Source: Codonopsis lanceolata
Taxonomy: Eukaryota > Streptophyta > Magnoliopsida > Asterales > Campanulaceae
NCBI GenBank assembly: GCA_013146195.2
Contig: CM028377.1
Span: forward strand, 32,927,632-32,991,631
Reading direction: 5' to 3'
DNA: 64,000 nt
In this document: one piece after another, positions 50,528 through 61,690 of the stretch
How the letters are laid out: the number at the start of each line of letters is the position of its first letter
Numbering within the stretch: the first letter of the stretch is position 1
The notes under the pieces: generated by a model
Seen by the model: only the letters and a program-made list of their open reading frames with translations
What the model was told of the DNA's origin: nothing
Database searches by the model: none
Position numbers and translations under genes: made by a program

Positions 50528-50765
50528 CTCCCTCTTAATCGAAATAATCATCCTATTTGATTGGACATACAAATTTAAAACAAAAAGTAATTGATTGTAT
50601 TATAAATATAGTACAATATATTGCTTCTTTTAAATCGTTTGTACGTGAAGCTATAATTGAAGTAAGAAGAAAATATTTGGATAAAGTGATATTACTGTTT
50701 TCCTAAAAAGTTTTGTTTAGAAACAAGGCAATTTAACGAACGAAAAAAAAAAGTAAGACATTTAT
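50528..50765. mobile_element. Degenerate Stowaway-like MITE
   Basis: CTCCCTCTTAATCGAAATAA at the left with internal words shared with the 12377 element (TTGATTGTATTATAAATATA), and a faded right end near AAGACATTTATTTAGGAACG. The rest of 50.2-51.2 kb shows no gene. Confidence 0.4.
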
Positions 50766-51208
50766 TTAGGAACGACATTTTTTTTCTTTTGGTAGTTGAG
50801 GGGGTTTGGGAGAAGGGGGGAAGAGTACATGGTCGAAACTAGAAATTAGGAGCATATCTAACTCTACCACGAAACATTCAAAGACCTTTAATCAAGAAAA
50901 GTGATATATATATATACTTCCTCTTTTCCTAAAAATCTTTTCTTTTCAGAACATTTGAGAGAGTGACAACTTTCTATTATTTCATTTTTTTGGAAGTTAG
51001 TTTTATCAACACAAGTGATAAAATGAGTTGTATTTTCAAAAGCTCAAGTGAATTGTATTTTCAAAGATTAAAATTTTCATCGACATGCAGTGTAATTTGT
51101 TTTTTCTACAAGCGACCCTTGCAACATAGGTCACGTGTCATGTTAAAAAACCCACTTGCGTTAGGAAAAAAAAAAAAATCTACCTTGGATGAAAATTTAA
51201 TTTATTTT

Positions 51209-51621
51209 GGGTTAATCATATCATTAATCTTTTAATTTTGAGTCATTCTCACCATTAGTCCCTTAAGAAATTTCGTAACAATTAGGTCCTAAACCTTTCA
51301 AATATTCTCAGCCTCAGTCCTAAACCTTTCAAATATTCACAACCTCAGTCATTTTTATGGATACCGTTAGAGAAATACTGCTAAGTTATCCATATGTCTC
51401 TCACGTGTATTTAGTAAGGGTTGTAATGAAATTTTCTCAAAACTAACTTATATCACGTGGGAGGTACATGAGTAATTTAACGATATTTCTCTAACAGTAT
51501 CCATCAAAAGAACTGAGGCCGTGAAAATATGAAACTTTTTGAACTCAATTGTTACGAAAATTTCTTAAGAGACTAGTAGTGAAAATGACCAAAAGTTAAA
51601 GAACCAATGGCGCGTTAACCC
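51209..51621. mobile_element. Foldback Mutator-like MITE, 9-bp target duplication
   Basis: Arms of roughly 180 bp pair across the whole element (left GGGTTAATC...CCCTTAAGAAATTTCGTAAC, right inverse GTTACGAAAATTTCTTAAGA...GTTAACCC). The 9-bp direct repeat ATTTATTTT flanks it (51200-51208 and 51622-51630). Long arms with 9-bp duplication fit MULE-type elements. Non-coding. Confidence 0.7.
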
Positions 51622-52623
51622 ATTTATTTTCAAAAAGCTTCACAATGTTCCAATTTGTTCACCCCGAGAAAGACTAATAATAGTATTCGATAGGGATTAC
51701 GTAATCCATATGGGGAGAAGTAGAAAGAGAAAAAAAATAGTAGGATGTGTATTACTATTTCCAAGGCACATAATTTTCAGAAAATTAAAGATCTGCAATG
51801 AGCAATTGGTCCACATAACAAGGGTCAACATGCAATTGAAAACTTCAACCTGAATGCTTTCTGTGCCATTCTTAATTTCTATGCATGCATTCCTTTTTTA
51901 AGTATCAGTATCAATGACTAATCTCAAATGGTAAGTTTCTAAATACAGTAATGATGAGATTAGATCCTAGAGGTATGATACGAGTTAGAGCTTTTGATAT
52001 TAGTGTTAGCACTGTTAGATCAAATCCACTTTAATCATTACATTATTAGATAAAATATAACATATTCTAAGTAATGACATGAATATTTAAAATCATTATC
52101 AATTTAATCATCTAATGACTTTAACACTAAACTTAGTTTACAAATTCTAGCTCGTGATATCATTTGTCTATATTTTATTAGACCTGACAATTACAACCAA
52201 AAACTCATTAATCCATCCAACTCGGTCCGCTAATTTTTTTTGGGTCAAAACCAAAAAAAGTAACGGCTTGGGTTAGGTTATGTTAAAGTGGGTCGGACTC
52301 GTTATCCATGCGACCCGTTAATTTTTTGCTATATAAATATTTGATTTTTAGCCAAAAATGCAAGCTGAAACGGGCGACACGTCGCTTTTTTCGGCCCGAC
52401 CCGACCAGTCCCAACAACACCACCCAATCCCCTGCACTAGATTCTATTAGTACTGATGCTCCCAAGTACACATTAAATTAAAATCATACATAATGAAAAC
52501 TTTTGGGCAAACTCGATCGTCGTTTAGTTCCTGTGCAAAAATTCAAGAAAATTATGTCCTTTTACTAATCAAATTATACACAATTAGTCATTCCGTTCAA
52601 TTTAGTTCATTTTCAGTTATTAA

Positions 52624-52908
52624 GAGCTTGTTTGGTGAAACATTTTAACCGAAACATTAACAAAAAATACAGTATTTTCTCTTTTAAAGTATTTCAATAG
52701 AATCAATACAACCTTTTAAAAAGCAACGTTTTAAAAATATACAACGTTTAAAAACACTCCAATTTGAAGAGGTGAAAGAAAATAGAGGTTTTTAGAACAC
52801 TATGTCATTTTTTACAATTATTCTATTTATAAAAATAGTGTTTTGTTTCCCAAACGTGTTTATAAAAAAAAACTATGTTTTAAAAATGTTGCACCAAACG
52901 AGGCCTCA
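52624..52908. mobile_element. hAT-like MITE (GTTTGGTG ends)
   Basis: GAGCTTGTTTGGTGAAACAT at the left and TTGCACCAAACGAGGCCTC at the right are imperfect inverted ends. The interior contains matching TTTTAAAA-type words. These ends are common among plant hAT-like MITEs. It lies about 300 bp beyond the 3' end of the SIGC-like gene. Upstream, 52.15-52.45 kb holds scraps of another dispersed repeat (ACCCGACC-type words) and no gene. Confidence 0.45.
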
Positions 52909-53201
52909 GTCTCCGCACATAATAGTTCCTTGAGATCCATTGTGAAGATTGAATGTCAATTTGAGATGCAACAAATACGCAAGAACTAACTGAAATAGCT
53001 CTCTAAGGAAGTCCGAGAGAGAGAGAGATTTTACGGCTATGAGGGGGGAAATAACAGAAGGACAACCATTGAAAGCACTGAGATCTGATGAATAAAAACT
53101 AACTGATATATATGTATATACATATTTAAAGTTGATTCCTGTGGCTGGTCTTTGTTGAGGTAAGTTTACAAGATGAATGCTCAAATCTGGTTATTACTGA
53201 C

Positions 53202-56200
53202 TTATAAATACAAATAATGTCTTAGATCCTGGAGGGTATCTTCTTTTCTCAGTTCTGTAAAAGCCTTCCTTTCTATCTTCCTTATCCACTCTTTGCTAAC
53301 ACTAAAGAGCATCCCAATCTCCGCGAGTGACCTGGGTCGGTGGCCCCCGAGCCCAAATCTTAAAATCAACACTTTCCTCTGTCTTGGATCCAAGCCATTT
53401 AAAAGATGGTGCACGTCGTTTTTCATGTGCTTCATCAATACAGCCTCTATAGGACTCTTCATTGTTGTATCGGGAGTAAGTTCCTATATATGAATGCCAA
53501 ACCAGAAACCAAAATTAAATGACCCATAATGTGAATCTTCAATCCCACCTGAATGTGCCGAAAAGTTTTGAGTGGTTAATAAGGGCTTGGATGCTACAAA
53601 TGGCTTGGGCTAAAGCATTCTAATGGGCAACGTAGCGACCCATTTCAAGCTGTTGGGCCAGTTAGTGTGCAGGCTCGAGGCATAGCCACCATCTGCAGTC
53701 GCTAACTCCAACAAGTTTAAAAGCCATGTCTTGGTAATGTACAAATGATTATCCTCAAGGGGTGGCCCACTTCTATCAGAGGGATTCACAAATTCTGAGG
53801 TCTTAGGTTCAGTTTAGTTCTTGACAAAAAGAAATGGACAGAAGATAGATAAAGTCATACCAGAAACTTTGCAGTTTTGCCACCCCACATTTCCTGGTCA
53901 ATGGAACCGACGACTCTCAGGCATTTGCTTGCTGATGCAACTTTAGCTAATGACAAGCCTGTGAACTTCGCAATTTCAGCATCATCCGGATATCTCCCAA
54001 ATCTGCTTCTTAGGGCCTTTCGAGCTTTCTGTATCTGATTTATTGCCTTGTTTAATGCCCTCTAGGAAATTCAATCGGAAAAGGAGAGTAAGCTCGTGCT
54101 TCAACTATGATTAAGTCTAAATGGGAAAAACAATCTCTTTGGGCAGAGAAAGATAGCATACAGGAATTAGGATCCCTCTAGCGTGCTGAGCCAAAAATAT
54201 TGACATGGATTTCCGTATCCAGTAATGCACATAAGTCGAGAACTTGTATCCCCTAGTGTGATCAAACCTTTCAGCACCTTGTAATACACCAACCTTTCCT
54301 GCCTGCAAAATATGTGAACAAAGTTTCAGAACTTTGAGCTGTGAAAGAAATATTTTCATAAGCGCCAGCTTCATTTGAATCATTTGATGCTTTTTCCAAA
54401 GATGCCAACCCTTTTTTAGATAAGAGTAAAATATATATATAAAGAGCGTCAAAAAAGATGGCGCGTCCTTTGTACACAGGCCGTATACAAAAACAAACTA
54501 CACAATGCTAAAATTATTCACAAAATCCACATAAGAATCTCCTAAATGATCCGCATCAAAGCACCAATGAAAGAGGGTACACACAAGAGAATTCTTCAAC
54601 TTATCCACTGACCGCTCTATATTCTAAAACGCTCTTCTGTTTCTTTCGCTCCATATCGTCCACCAAACGCCCAAAGGGGCAGTATCCAAAATGGGACTTC
54701 TCCTCCTCTTAAACAATGACCACCCCAAGAGAGGTCTTTTATAGTTCTGTGCATCACCCACGGAATACTAAACAACCCCAACACCGACACAAATAAATGA
54801 TTTATTAAAATAGCTTAAACACCTTCGATAGAGATTAAAGAAAACTAAATATACACATAAACACAAATAAATTAATCCTAAATGCTCCAGCACATTCTCC
54901 CTACGCTTTTGTTCAAGTCAGTGCTATGACGACAACCAATTTTCTGATTGTTTGAGAAAACTCGGTCATGAGTTTTGAAGTAAGGAAGAACTAAATTCAT
55001 GTTATAAAGAAGCACCAGTAAAACTTGGGCCAAGTTGCATCCAGATTAACTTGGGAAGAGATGAGACATGAGAAAAAGATGCAAGAGGTGGACAAATCAA
55101 ATAAGTTGACGGGACAAAAAAGATTTCATGAAAGTGTCTTCTATAGGCTCTTTCTTCACTGGCTCAAGTATTCACAACTCTCTTTGGGTTCATTAACTGC
55201 AGCTCCATGTCCACGTGCCTTGACAGGAAGTGACTTTATATGTTCACCTAGAACCTTAAAGTTACATTTAGAGAAATGCTAGGTATCCCAATTTTTATTT
55301 TTTTAATAGAAAATAAATCTTATTGATACAGGAGAAATAGATTACAAGAAAGGTGGACCAGAAGTTCACCTAAAGGAAAAAAACTAAGTGAAGGGAAAGA
55401 GAATAAAAAAAAAAAAAACCAATCCCTGCCCAGGCAAGATCTGCAACCAGCAAACCCCTAAACGCTCCCACTGTGACTCTCAAAGAAGAGAACTGAATTT
55501 CAGCTCTCGCAGAGGAAAGGAAAGAGAATCATCCAGGACAATGTGAGCATTCCTTTCCGTCCAAATACCCCACAAGATTACCAAACATAGCACACCGTCA
55601 AAGACAGAGACATAACTCATCTCTTCCTTCGTCAAACCCTCTTAAACTTGTGGTGTACAATGCCTTCAAAGAAGAGGGACAAACACCCCAACTTTGACAG
55701 CAAACCATTGACTCACGATGAGAATGGTTATTTAGTAAGCTCCACAGGTAAATGATTCGAGGCATGACCATAGCACTCTACTGCTTCAGTTGAGAGTCGA
55801 AGTATGAAAGTTTATTTGAGGTGATTTAGAATATATATTATTATGAGAAGCACACCCGACATCATCTCTCTGAGCAAGGCCCACCAAGAAGTATGCAGTG
55901 CAACATTAAATAGACACTACACTTCCATGAAATGTAATCAATTCCCATTGGACTTCAACCTATCAATTGCTTGCAAACTTTTTCCCTGCAATGGATTATG
56001 AACAGAAGTTACAAGTTTCCTCTCATCTTCCTGAAGAAGCTTGGGAAATAAATGTTGAATGCGATATTTAAAGAAACTGCTATTTCAGGTGACTTTGTTT
56101 TCCTAGCCTGAAATCAGTTCAGATCGCCTGTTCAAGAATTTTACGTTGCAGTCCCATCCAGTCTGATTCAGAAACCGGCTAAAGATATCAGGTTGACGCC

Positions 56201-59200
56201 TGATTCTGGTTGGATATGTGAATCTGGGTCAAACCAAATTATGACGTAACGTTTCTTCTGACCTACTGCAAGGTCGCGCACTCTGGCGACTCAATGCATC
56301 GCACTCCCTGGGACGCAAGAAGAGAATGAGACAGATGTCTCTACCGTGTCATGGAGAGAAAAAAAAAAGTTGGAAATATTAAAGTGGATCAGACCAAGCT
56401 TGTTATGGAGATGCTAGCTCTGATACCCTGTAAATAGAGAAGAGAAGAAGAATAAAGTATGGTTTGGAAATCGCACACTCTGGCGACTCAATGCATTGCA
56501 CACCCTGGCGATGCAAGAAGAGAACGAGACAGACGTCTCTACCGTGTCATGGAGAAAAAAAAAGAGAGACAAAAAAGTTGGAAAGATTAAAGTGGGATCA
56601 GACCTAGTTTGTTATGGAGATGCTAGCTCTGATACCCTGTAAATTAACAGAGAAGAGAAGAATAAAGTATGGTTTGGAAGTCGTAACCTATGTTGCACGG
56701 ACACGGATACGCGGACACGGGGATACGCAATTTTCAAAAAATATAGGACACGGGTGCATGGGGGTAATATGTAAATATTCAAAATATAAGGACTAAAATG
56801 TAAATATTCAAAATATAATGACCAAATTATAAATATTTAAAACTATAACTACAAAATAAACATTTCCAACATACTAAAATTTTAATATGTAATTTTTATA
56901 AAATTTAGAAATAGTATAAATTGTTTAATAATAATTAATAAGAAAGTTTCTTATTAATTATTACTATAAACCTCTTCCATCTTCCCAAGGACCAGAACAG
57001 TCACAACTACTCAAGTCAACAAGTCAGACGAAGAGGGAGAAGAGAAGAGAGAAGAGACGGATTGAAATTGAAGAGAGAGAAGACTGAGACGAGAGAACAG
57101 ATCAACAGATATCGAAGGAACACTGGAGGAATACGTGGGATTCAGAATCTGTTCGAGGTTGAGCTTCGAAGTTGGAATCGAATCAAGGGAGAGAGGCGCA
57201 CGGCGACGCAGCACGCAGACGCAGCCAGAGAGAAGGTCGAAGGGGCAACTGGGCAAGGGGCCGATGGCAGAGGTGGTTCTGGTCGGCGAGGGGCTAGGGC
57301 TAGGGCTCGTTTTGAGTCGCTGTCTATTGAGGGGATTTGAGGGACTCCGACTAACGATTACTAGTAACAGGGCAATATATACCCCCAACCGCGTCGGTCT
57401 TAAAGGTACGTATCCCCGACTGTCTTACCCATACCAGTGTCCGTGTCCAAAAGTTTCGGAAATTCAAATTCGGCCCCAATACGTATTTTGGGCTGTATCC
57501 GCCGTGTCCTTGCCGTGTCCGTGTCCCGGCCGAGTCCGACACGGAATTCGCCTCCTCCCAGCCGTGTCCATGCAACATAGGTCGTAACCCTAAAATGGTT
57601 AGGCTATGGTATTTATACATACGTGCATATTAGACAGTAATGTTACAATTAACACCCCATTTATCAAAAAAAAACAATTAACACCCTTCATAATACCCCT
57701 TATTCTCTAACATGATACATTAACACTAAGAAATAAATCCTAATTGTTCTAGCATCTCTTCAGAAATGAAATAATTTTCATTTTTAAACCGAGAATAATT
57801 GCTACATGCTCAACTATTTCAACTCCCATACCCATTCATTTTATATATTTGCTTTTCCACTTTTTTCCCCCAGTCTCAAAACATGAAGTTCACAACTATG
57901 GTCTAAATATATGCAAAAAGGACCACAGGTATGGTCACATGTAATATACGGGCCACAAATGTAGTACTTTATGGTTAGATCCATTTTTAACTTTTGCTGT
58001 CTAACTTATGGTGAGATTCATGGAAGTATCCTGTTGTTAATATAAAGTTACAAAAACAAAAGATAAATGACGTAACGTTTTCTAATTGTAATAGGAAAAA
58101 AAAACCTGAACTAAATCTACGAAGGCCACTCCTTGTCCACTATAGCTTCTTGCATGGTAAGCAACTAAGGATCGCGTACTTCGCAAAAGCTCATCCCTGC
58201 AAGACCAACCAAAATGCAGATTTTCATGCAGTACTTTCTTCTCAATTCCAGCAGCTGTCGCCCAGCAACCCAAGCTAACCTCACTTCCACTTTCTTTTTC
58301 CAACCTAATTCTGAGCCTTTCCAGATCTGCAATTATCTGCAATATCATCAAATATAACATAATGAACATGTTGATAAAGGAAAAATACAAGAATAATCTA
58401 CTTATCAAAAGTTCGCGACCACCTTAACCCCTCTTGACAGCTCAGCCTCATTCCTAGTGATTTTACGTAGTCTGCCTCTAGAGTTTGATGCTGACCTTGA
58501 AGAAGAAGACTTGAGATGCTGAGGGTGCTTATGTTTGGTTTTCGAGGAAAATTCAACTGCATAATTTTTATTGGCTTTTTCTAATGCTCTTTCTCTTCTA
58601 GCTTTTCTTTCTTCCTTCTTTTTTGAGCGAACAACAACCTCAGCCAAATGATCATCCGGCGGAGCATTCAAACAAGGTCCTTCAATAAGCACAGTTGGCT
58701 TACCATAAAAGTCGAAAAAGGTTGGAAAGTTAAGGTTCCTGGATAGAAAGGCATGAAACAACTCTAGAGCTCCAAGTCTCTCTAGTTGCACAAGAATCTC
58801 TCTTTCCAATTTTACTGCATTTGAATCAGAAAATGTATCCTCCAACATATCAAGATTTGCCAGCAATAAACTAAACTGTGATGTGTTCCTCGGTTGTAAG
58901 CTTGTGAGGAATAAATTACCATCTCCACTGGTCATCTGGATGTGATCATCCATCGCGGTATATGAGGTGTTACGGGAGCTCTGGCCAGCAGTTGTCTGAA
59001 TGATCAGAGCTATAAGTAAGCATAAGAAATTATTGCAGGTAAAATTGCAACGATACAGTAGTAGGCAGAGAATTAGAGAAACATGAGCAAACCTTAATTT
59101 GGTTAGTTTCCAAGTAATCATTCTCCAGGGTAAAGGAAGTAGACGAACAAGTATGTGCTCGGACAGGATAATCGCTCTTAACAGAAATTAAAGATGGGAG

Positions 59201-59241
59201 AAACACTCTTGCCACTTCAAAAGAAGTATCCTTGCCTCTAA
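53202..59241 (-). CDS. SIGC: Plastid RNA polymerase sigma factor, sigC (SIG3)-like
   Basis: Sigma-70 family factor for the plastid-encoded RNA polymerase, acting in chloroplasts. Exons 5' to 3': 59093-59241, 58423-58995, 58106-58336, 54162-54302, 53861-54061, 53202-53483 (stop TAA). All join in frame to about 524 residues; the transit-peptide exon is not securely located. Region 1.2/2: LERLRIRLEKESGSEVSLGC and CRDELLRSTRSLVAYHARSY. Region 2.3-2.4: GVLQGAERFDHTRGYKFSTY and HYWIRKSM. Region 3: NQIQKARKALRSRFGRYPDD. Region 4: LDPRQRKVLILRFGLGGHRP and VSKEWIRKIERKA, with KEWIRK in place of the usual RERIRQ. The N-terminal extension (RSKKKEERKARRERALEKAN) and total length fit sigC better than the shorter sigD. 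Sigma identity is very sure, the C subtype fairly so. Confidence 0.88.
54405..54790 (-). mobile_element. LINE 3'-end fragment in the SIGC-like intron
   Basis: Shares with the 60.5-kb fragment the motifs AAGAGCGTC/AAAGCGTC, CCTTTGTACAC/CTTTGTACAC, TATACAAAA and TATTCACAAAATC in the same order after a T-run. It is the same LINE family in the same (minus) orientation. Non-functional. Confidence 0.55.
55290..55700 (-). mobile_element. LINE 3'-end fragment in the SIGC-like intron
   Basis: After a T-rich tail, the text AAATAAATCTTATTGATACA and GATTACAAGAA, then CATTCCTTTCCGTCCAAATA, is the antisense of a plant LINE C-terminus (compare TCTCCCTCCAAATGACCC at 60.74 kb). No intact frame. Between 54.8 and 55.3 kb I see nothing identifiable. 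Confidence 0.45.
56276..56687. repeat. Two-copy tandem repeat of about 200 bp with PBS-like motif
   Basis: CTCTGGCGACTCAATGCAT at 56281 recurs at 56478. ACCGTGTCATGGAGA and GCTAGCTCTGATACCCTGTA each occur twice, and GGTTTGGAA recurs at 56461 and 56671. The inverse of GCTCTGATACCC is GGGTATCAGAGC, close to a tRNA-Met primer-binding site, so this may be remnants of a small LTR element (TRIM type). Confidence 0.6.
56688..57580. mobile_element. Non-autonomous hAT-like element, 8-bp target duplication
   Basis: Ends CTATGTTGCACGGACACGG and CCGTGTCCATGCAACATAG are inverted. The perfect 8-bp repeat GTCGTAAC flanks them (56680-56687, 57581-57588). Subterminal ACGCGGACACGG-type words repeat inside. 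The middle (about 57.0-57.4 kb) is GC-richer with open frames on both strands, but no known protein is visible. It lies in the 3.8-kb SIGC-like intron. Confidence 0.8.
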
Positions 59242-59524
59242 CTGCACAATTAAAAAGTAGAAATAAATAATTGAATAAGTAGTAAACTGATAAAACATGA
59301 CAGAATTAATTGTTCAGTATCAAAGGTTATAAAACTGAAGCTTAAATTTCATGATGGAGGTCAATCAACATTCAACAAAAAAAGAAAGTGACATGTTAAA
59401 GTAATAATATAAGAAATGCATATGATAAAAGTATTGATTCGATAAAGAATTTAGCAGGACAGAAGGACCATTATCACCTATGACTTGGTACATAATGATG
59501 TACGGTAACTTTTTCAAAGTAATA

Positions 59525-59715
59525 TATCGGTAGAAGGTAAGGTTGTTCCATTGTCACCTACAGGTCACTGTTTGAACCAGGGAAGCAGTCACTCTTCTTG
59601 CAGGGGTAAGACTGCATATGTCAGAGTCTCAGAACCTTCCCAAACCTTGCAATCAAGGAAGCATCATGCCCTGGGGCACTCTTCTGATCTATTAATGGAC
59701 ATTATTTATTAATCA
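59525..59715 (+). mobile_element. SINE-like repeat (Au-SINE type)
   Basis: Contains a tRNA B-box-like segment (GGTCACTGTTTGAACCAG at about 59566). It then has CTTCTTGCAGGGGTAAGACT and further text whose order matches the plant Au SINE as I remember it (promoter box, then TGCAGGGGTAAG-CTGC, then CC-rich tail). It lies in the presumed first intron or 5' flank of the SIGC-like gene. The A-box end is not clear. Confidence 0.5.
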
Positions 59716-60487
59716 AATTAGAAATGCTTCTCTAGCCACTTCCACAGAAATATAGTCATCTTCCTTTTCCTCGTCTTCCAGATAATCTTTTATGGAAATG
59801 AATACTTCAATCTCCCATCAAAACATAGGAAAGTGCTGGTTAAATCATTCCCATAAAACTACGGAATTTAAGTCATCATAGTTTCCTTTTCCCTACCTTC
59901 CAAACCAAAATAACACTATACATATGAAAAGCACACTGCCCATCAGGCCAAAATCTAGCCCTCTCTGCCTCTACCTCCCAAAAAGAAAAAGAAACAGAGT
60001 AGTTCTGCTATTAATACTATTCCGTAAGCCCAAATATCGAAGTAACAGTTTGATATATCTCCAAGGTCAATATAACATGTAATGACTAAAATATGAATAA
60101 TTTACCCACCTTCTTTTGTTCCTTCAAAATTATGCCAGCCTGGTTGGAACCCAAGATCTCACGTATGTAAGACTAGTGTGGTAACAAACTACACTGCTCA
60201 GACATTATTAAACCAGTAGCAATACCAAATTAAAGGCACATGCAATCAACACACCAATAAACTTAATAAGCCTTTACTAATTAAAGAACTTCCATATGAC
60301 AAGGTAAAATGAATGAGATACATATTGATAGTTGGCGGCAAAGCCACACACCATAAGGGAGTTGCCCCCTTTAATTTTGAAAAAAATGTCATTTTACTAC
60401 CCTTATTTTTAGAAGGGAAAAAAAACTAAACGACCCCATTATCGATTTTGAACCCCTAGGTTTTAGGAATTTTTCTACCCATAATAT

Positions 60488-60912
60488 AATTTTTTTTTTG
60501 ATAAGTAAATGTATTTATAAAAAGCGTCAAACCAGGTGACGCATTCTTTGTACACTAGGGGTATACAAAAGCAACTTTAGCCTAAAGCTAAACTATTCAC
60601 AAAATCTGCACAAGAACTACAAGACGATGAATACTGCTCCCCTCACTCAGTGCACCAAAAGTAAACGTCTTCAACAAAAGGTTCCTAAGACAAGAGATCG
60701 GTCTTTTCTCCTTGTCAAACAACCTTTGATTCCTCTCCCTCCAAATGACCCAACACATTCCTACCAGAGCTGCCTCCCACACACCATTTCTCCTTCTTTG
60801 TTTGTACAGAGACCAGCATCACCCAAGTAAGATTAAAAAGACCGAAAACATAGCTCCAAAGATCTGCCGCCACGGGGCAGTGCAATAATAAATGGTTGAC
60901 ACTTTCCCCTAA
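60488..60912 (-). mobile_element. LINE 3'-end fragment (zf-RVT region)
   Basis: T-run at 60490-60499 (poly-A on the minus strand). In the minus direction, GESVNHLLLHCPVAADLWSY lies near 60.85-60.91 kb, then MWEAALVGMCWVIWRERNQR (from 60782), the familiar C-terminal end of plant L1-type ORF2. Frames are broken. From 59.72 to 60.48 and 60.95 to 61.69 kb no gene or RNA is recognisable. Confidence 0.75.
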
Positions 60913-61690
60913 TATAATTTGGACCTCTTTCCAACAAAATCATGGCTAAGTCACTGTTAATAGTAACACATGTCACCAAACTAGGTTTGCAATAGAGCAT
61001 AATGAAGTTTTGGCAAATGTAATGAGAGAAGGGAAGATCAGATTCAAATTTGAGGCACTTGGCTCCTACTGCATATATAAACCAGAACGCAAGGTTAAGT
61101 ATGTAAGACCAGTGAGGGGATGGACTATGAGGAAGTGACCAACAGAGTTCGTGCATCTCTCTTTGACTTATACTGGACCTAAATCACACTAGACGAAACA
61201 TCTAGTGTTCATGTTTTATCACTTACAGTATACATGTGAGCATGATTCATGCTGGTGTTCTCTCCGATTTAATTTGAAGACATTAATTGTTGATAGGCAA
61301 GCACGAATACCCATTTCAAAACCAAAGTTTAATATTTTAATATGTTAGGACCAAAATATGATATCTCACTAATTTCCATGCATGCATACCAGACAAATTT
61401 GTATTTATGGTTTTCCTTCTTTCATTTGTTTCTATTCTTACCAAACCCGGGTAACGCTAAGCACTCCCATAGATGTAAACACACATATTTAGGTGTCCCC
61501 TTAAATCCATTGTCTAGTATTTTACTTTCCACTTATACCCTTCCACGTAATTAATTGGTAGTAAACTTTTTATAGGTAAGTGTGATCCTTGTTGGTATGT
61601 GGATTGGAACCAAGGACCTTAACACCTTTGCTTGGGTGCCCTTGACATCTCTCTCACCCCCTAGGGTCAATTAATTGGTAGTAATTAATA

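Noticed and set aside
57062..57587. Arg/Gly-rich open frames at 57.1-57.6 kb as a host gene
   Set aside because: They lie wholly inside the hAT-like element. No splice structure or known domain was found. Mentioned only as possible captured sequence.
53202..59241. sigD (SIG4) assignment for the sigma factor
   Set aside because: The core regions alone did not separate C from D. The long N-terminal part (over 520 residues without the first exon) fits sigC better. I keep this as the main alternative.
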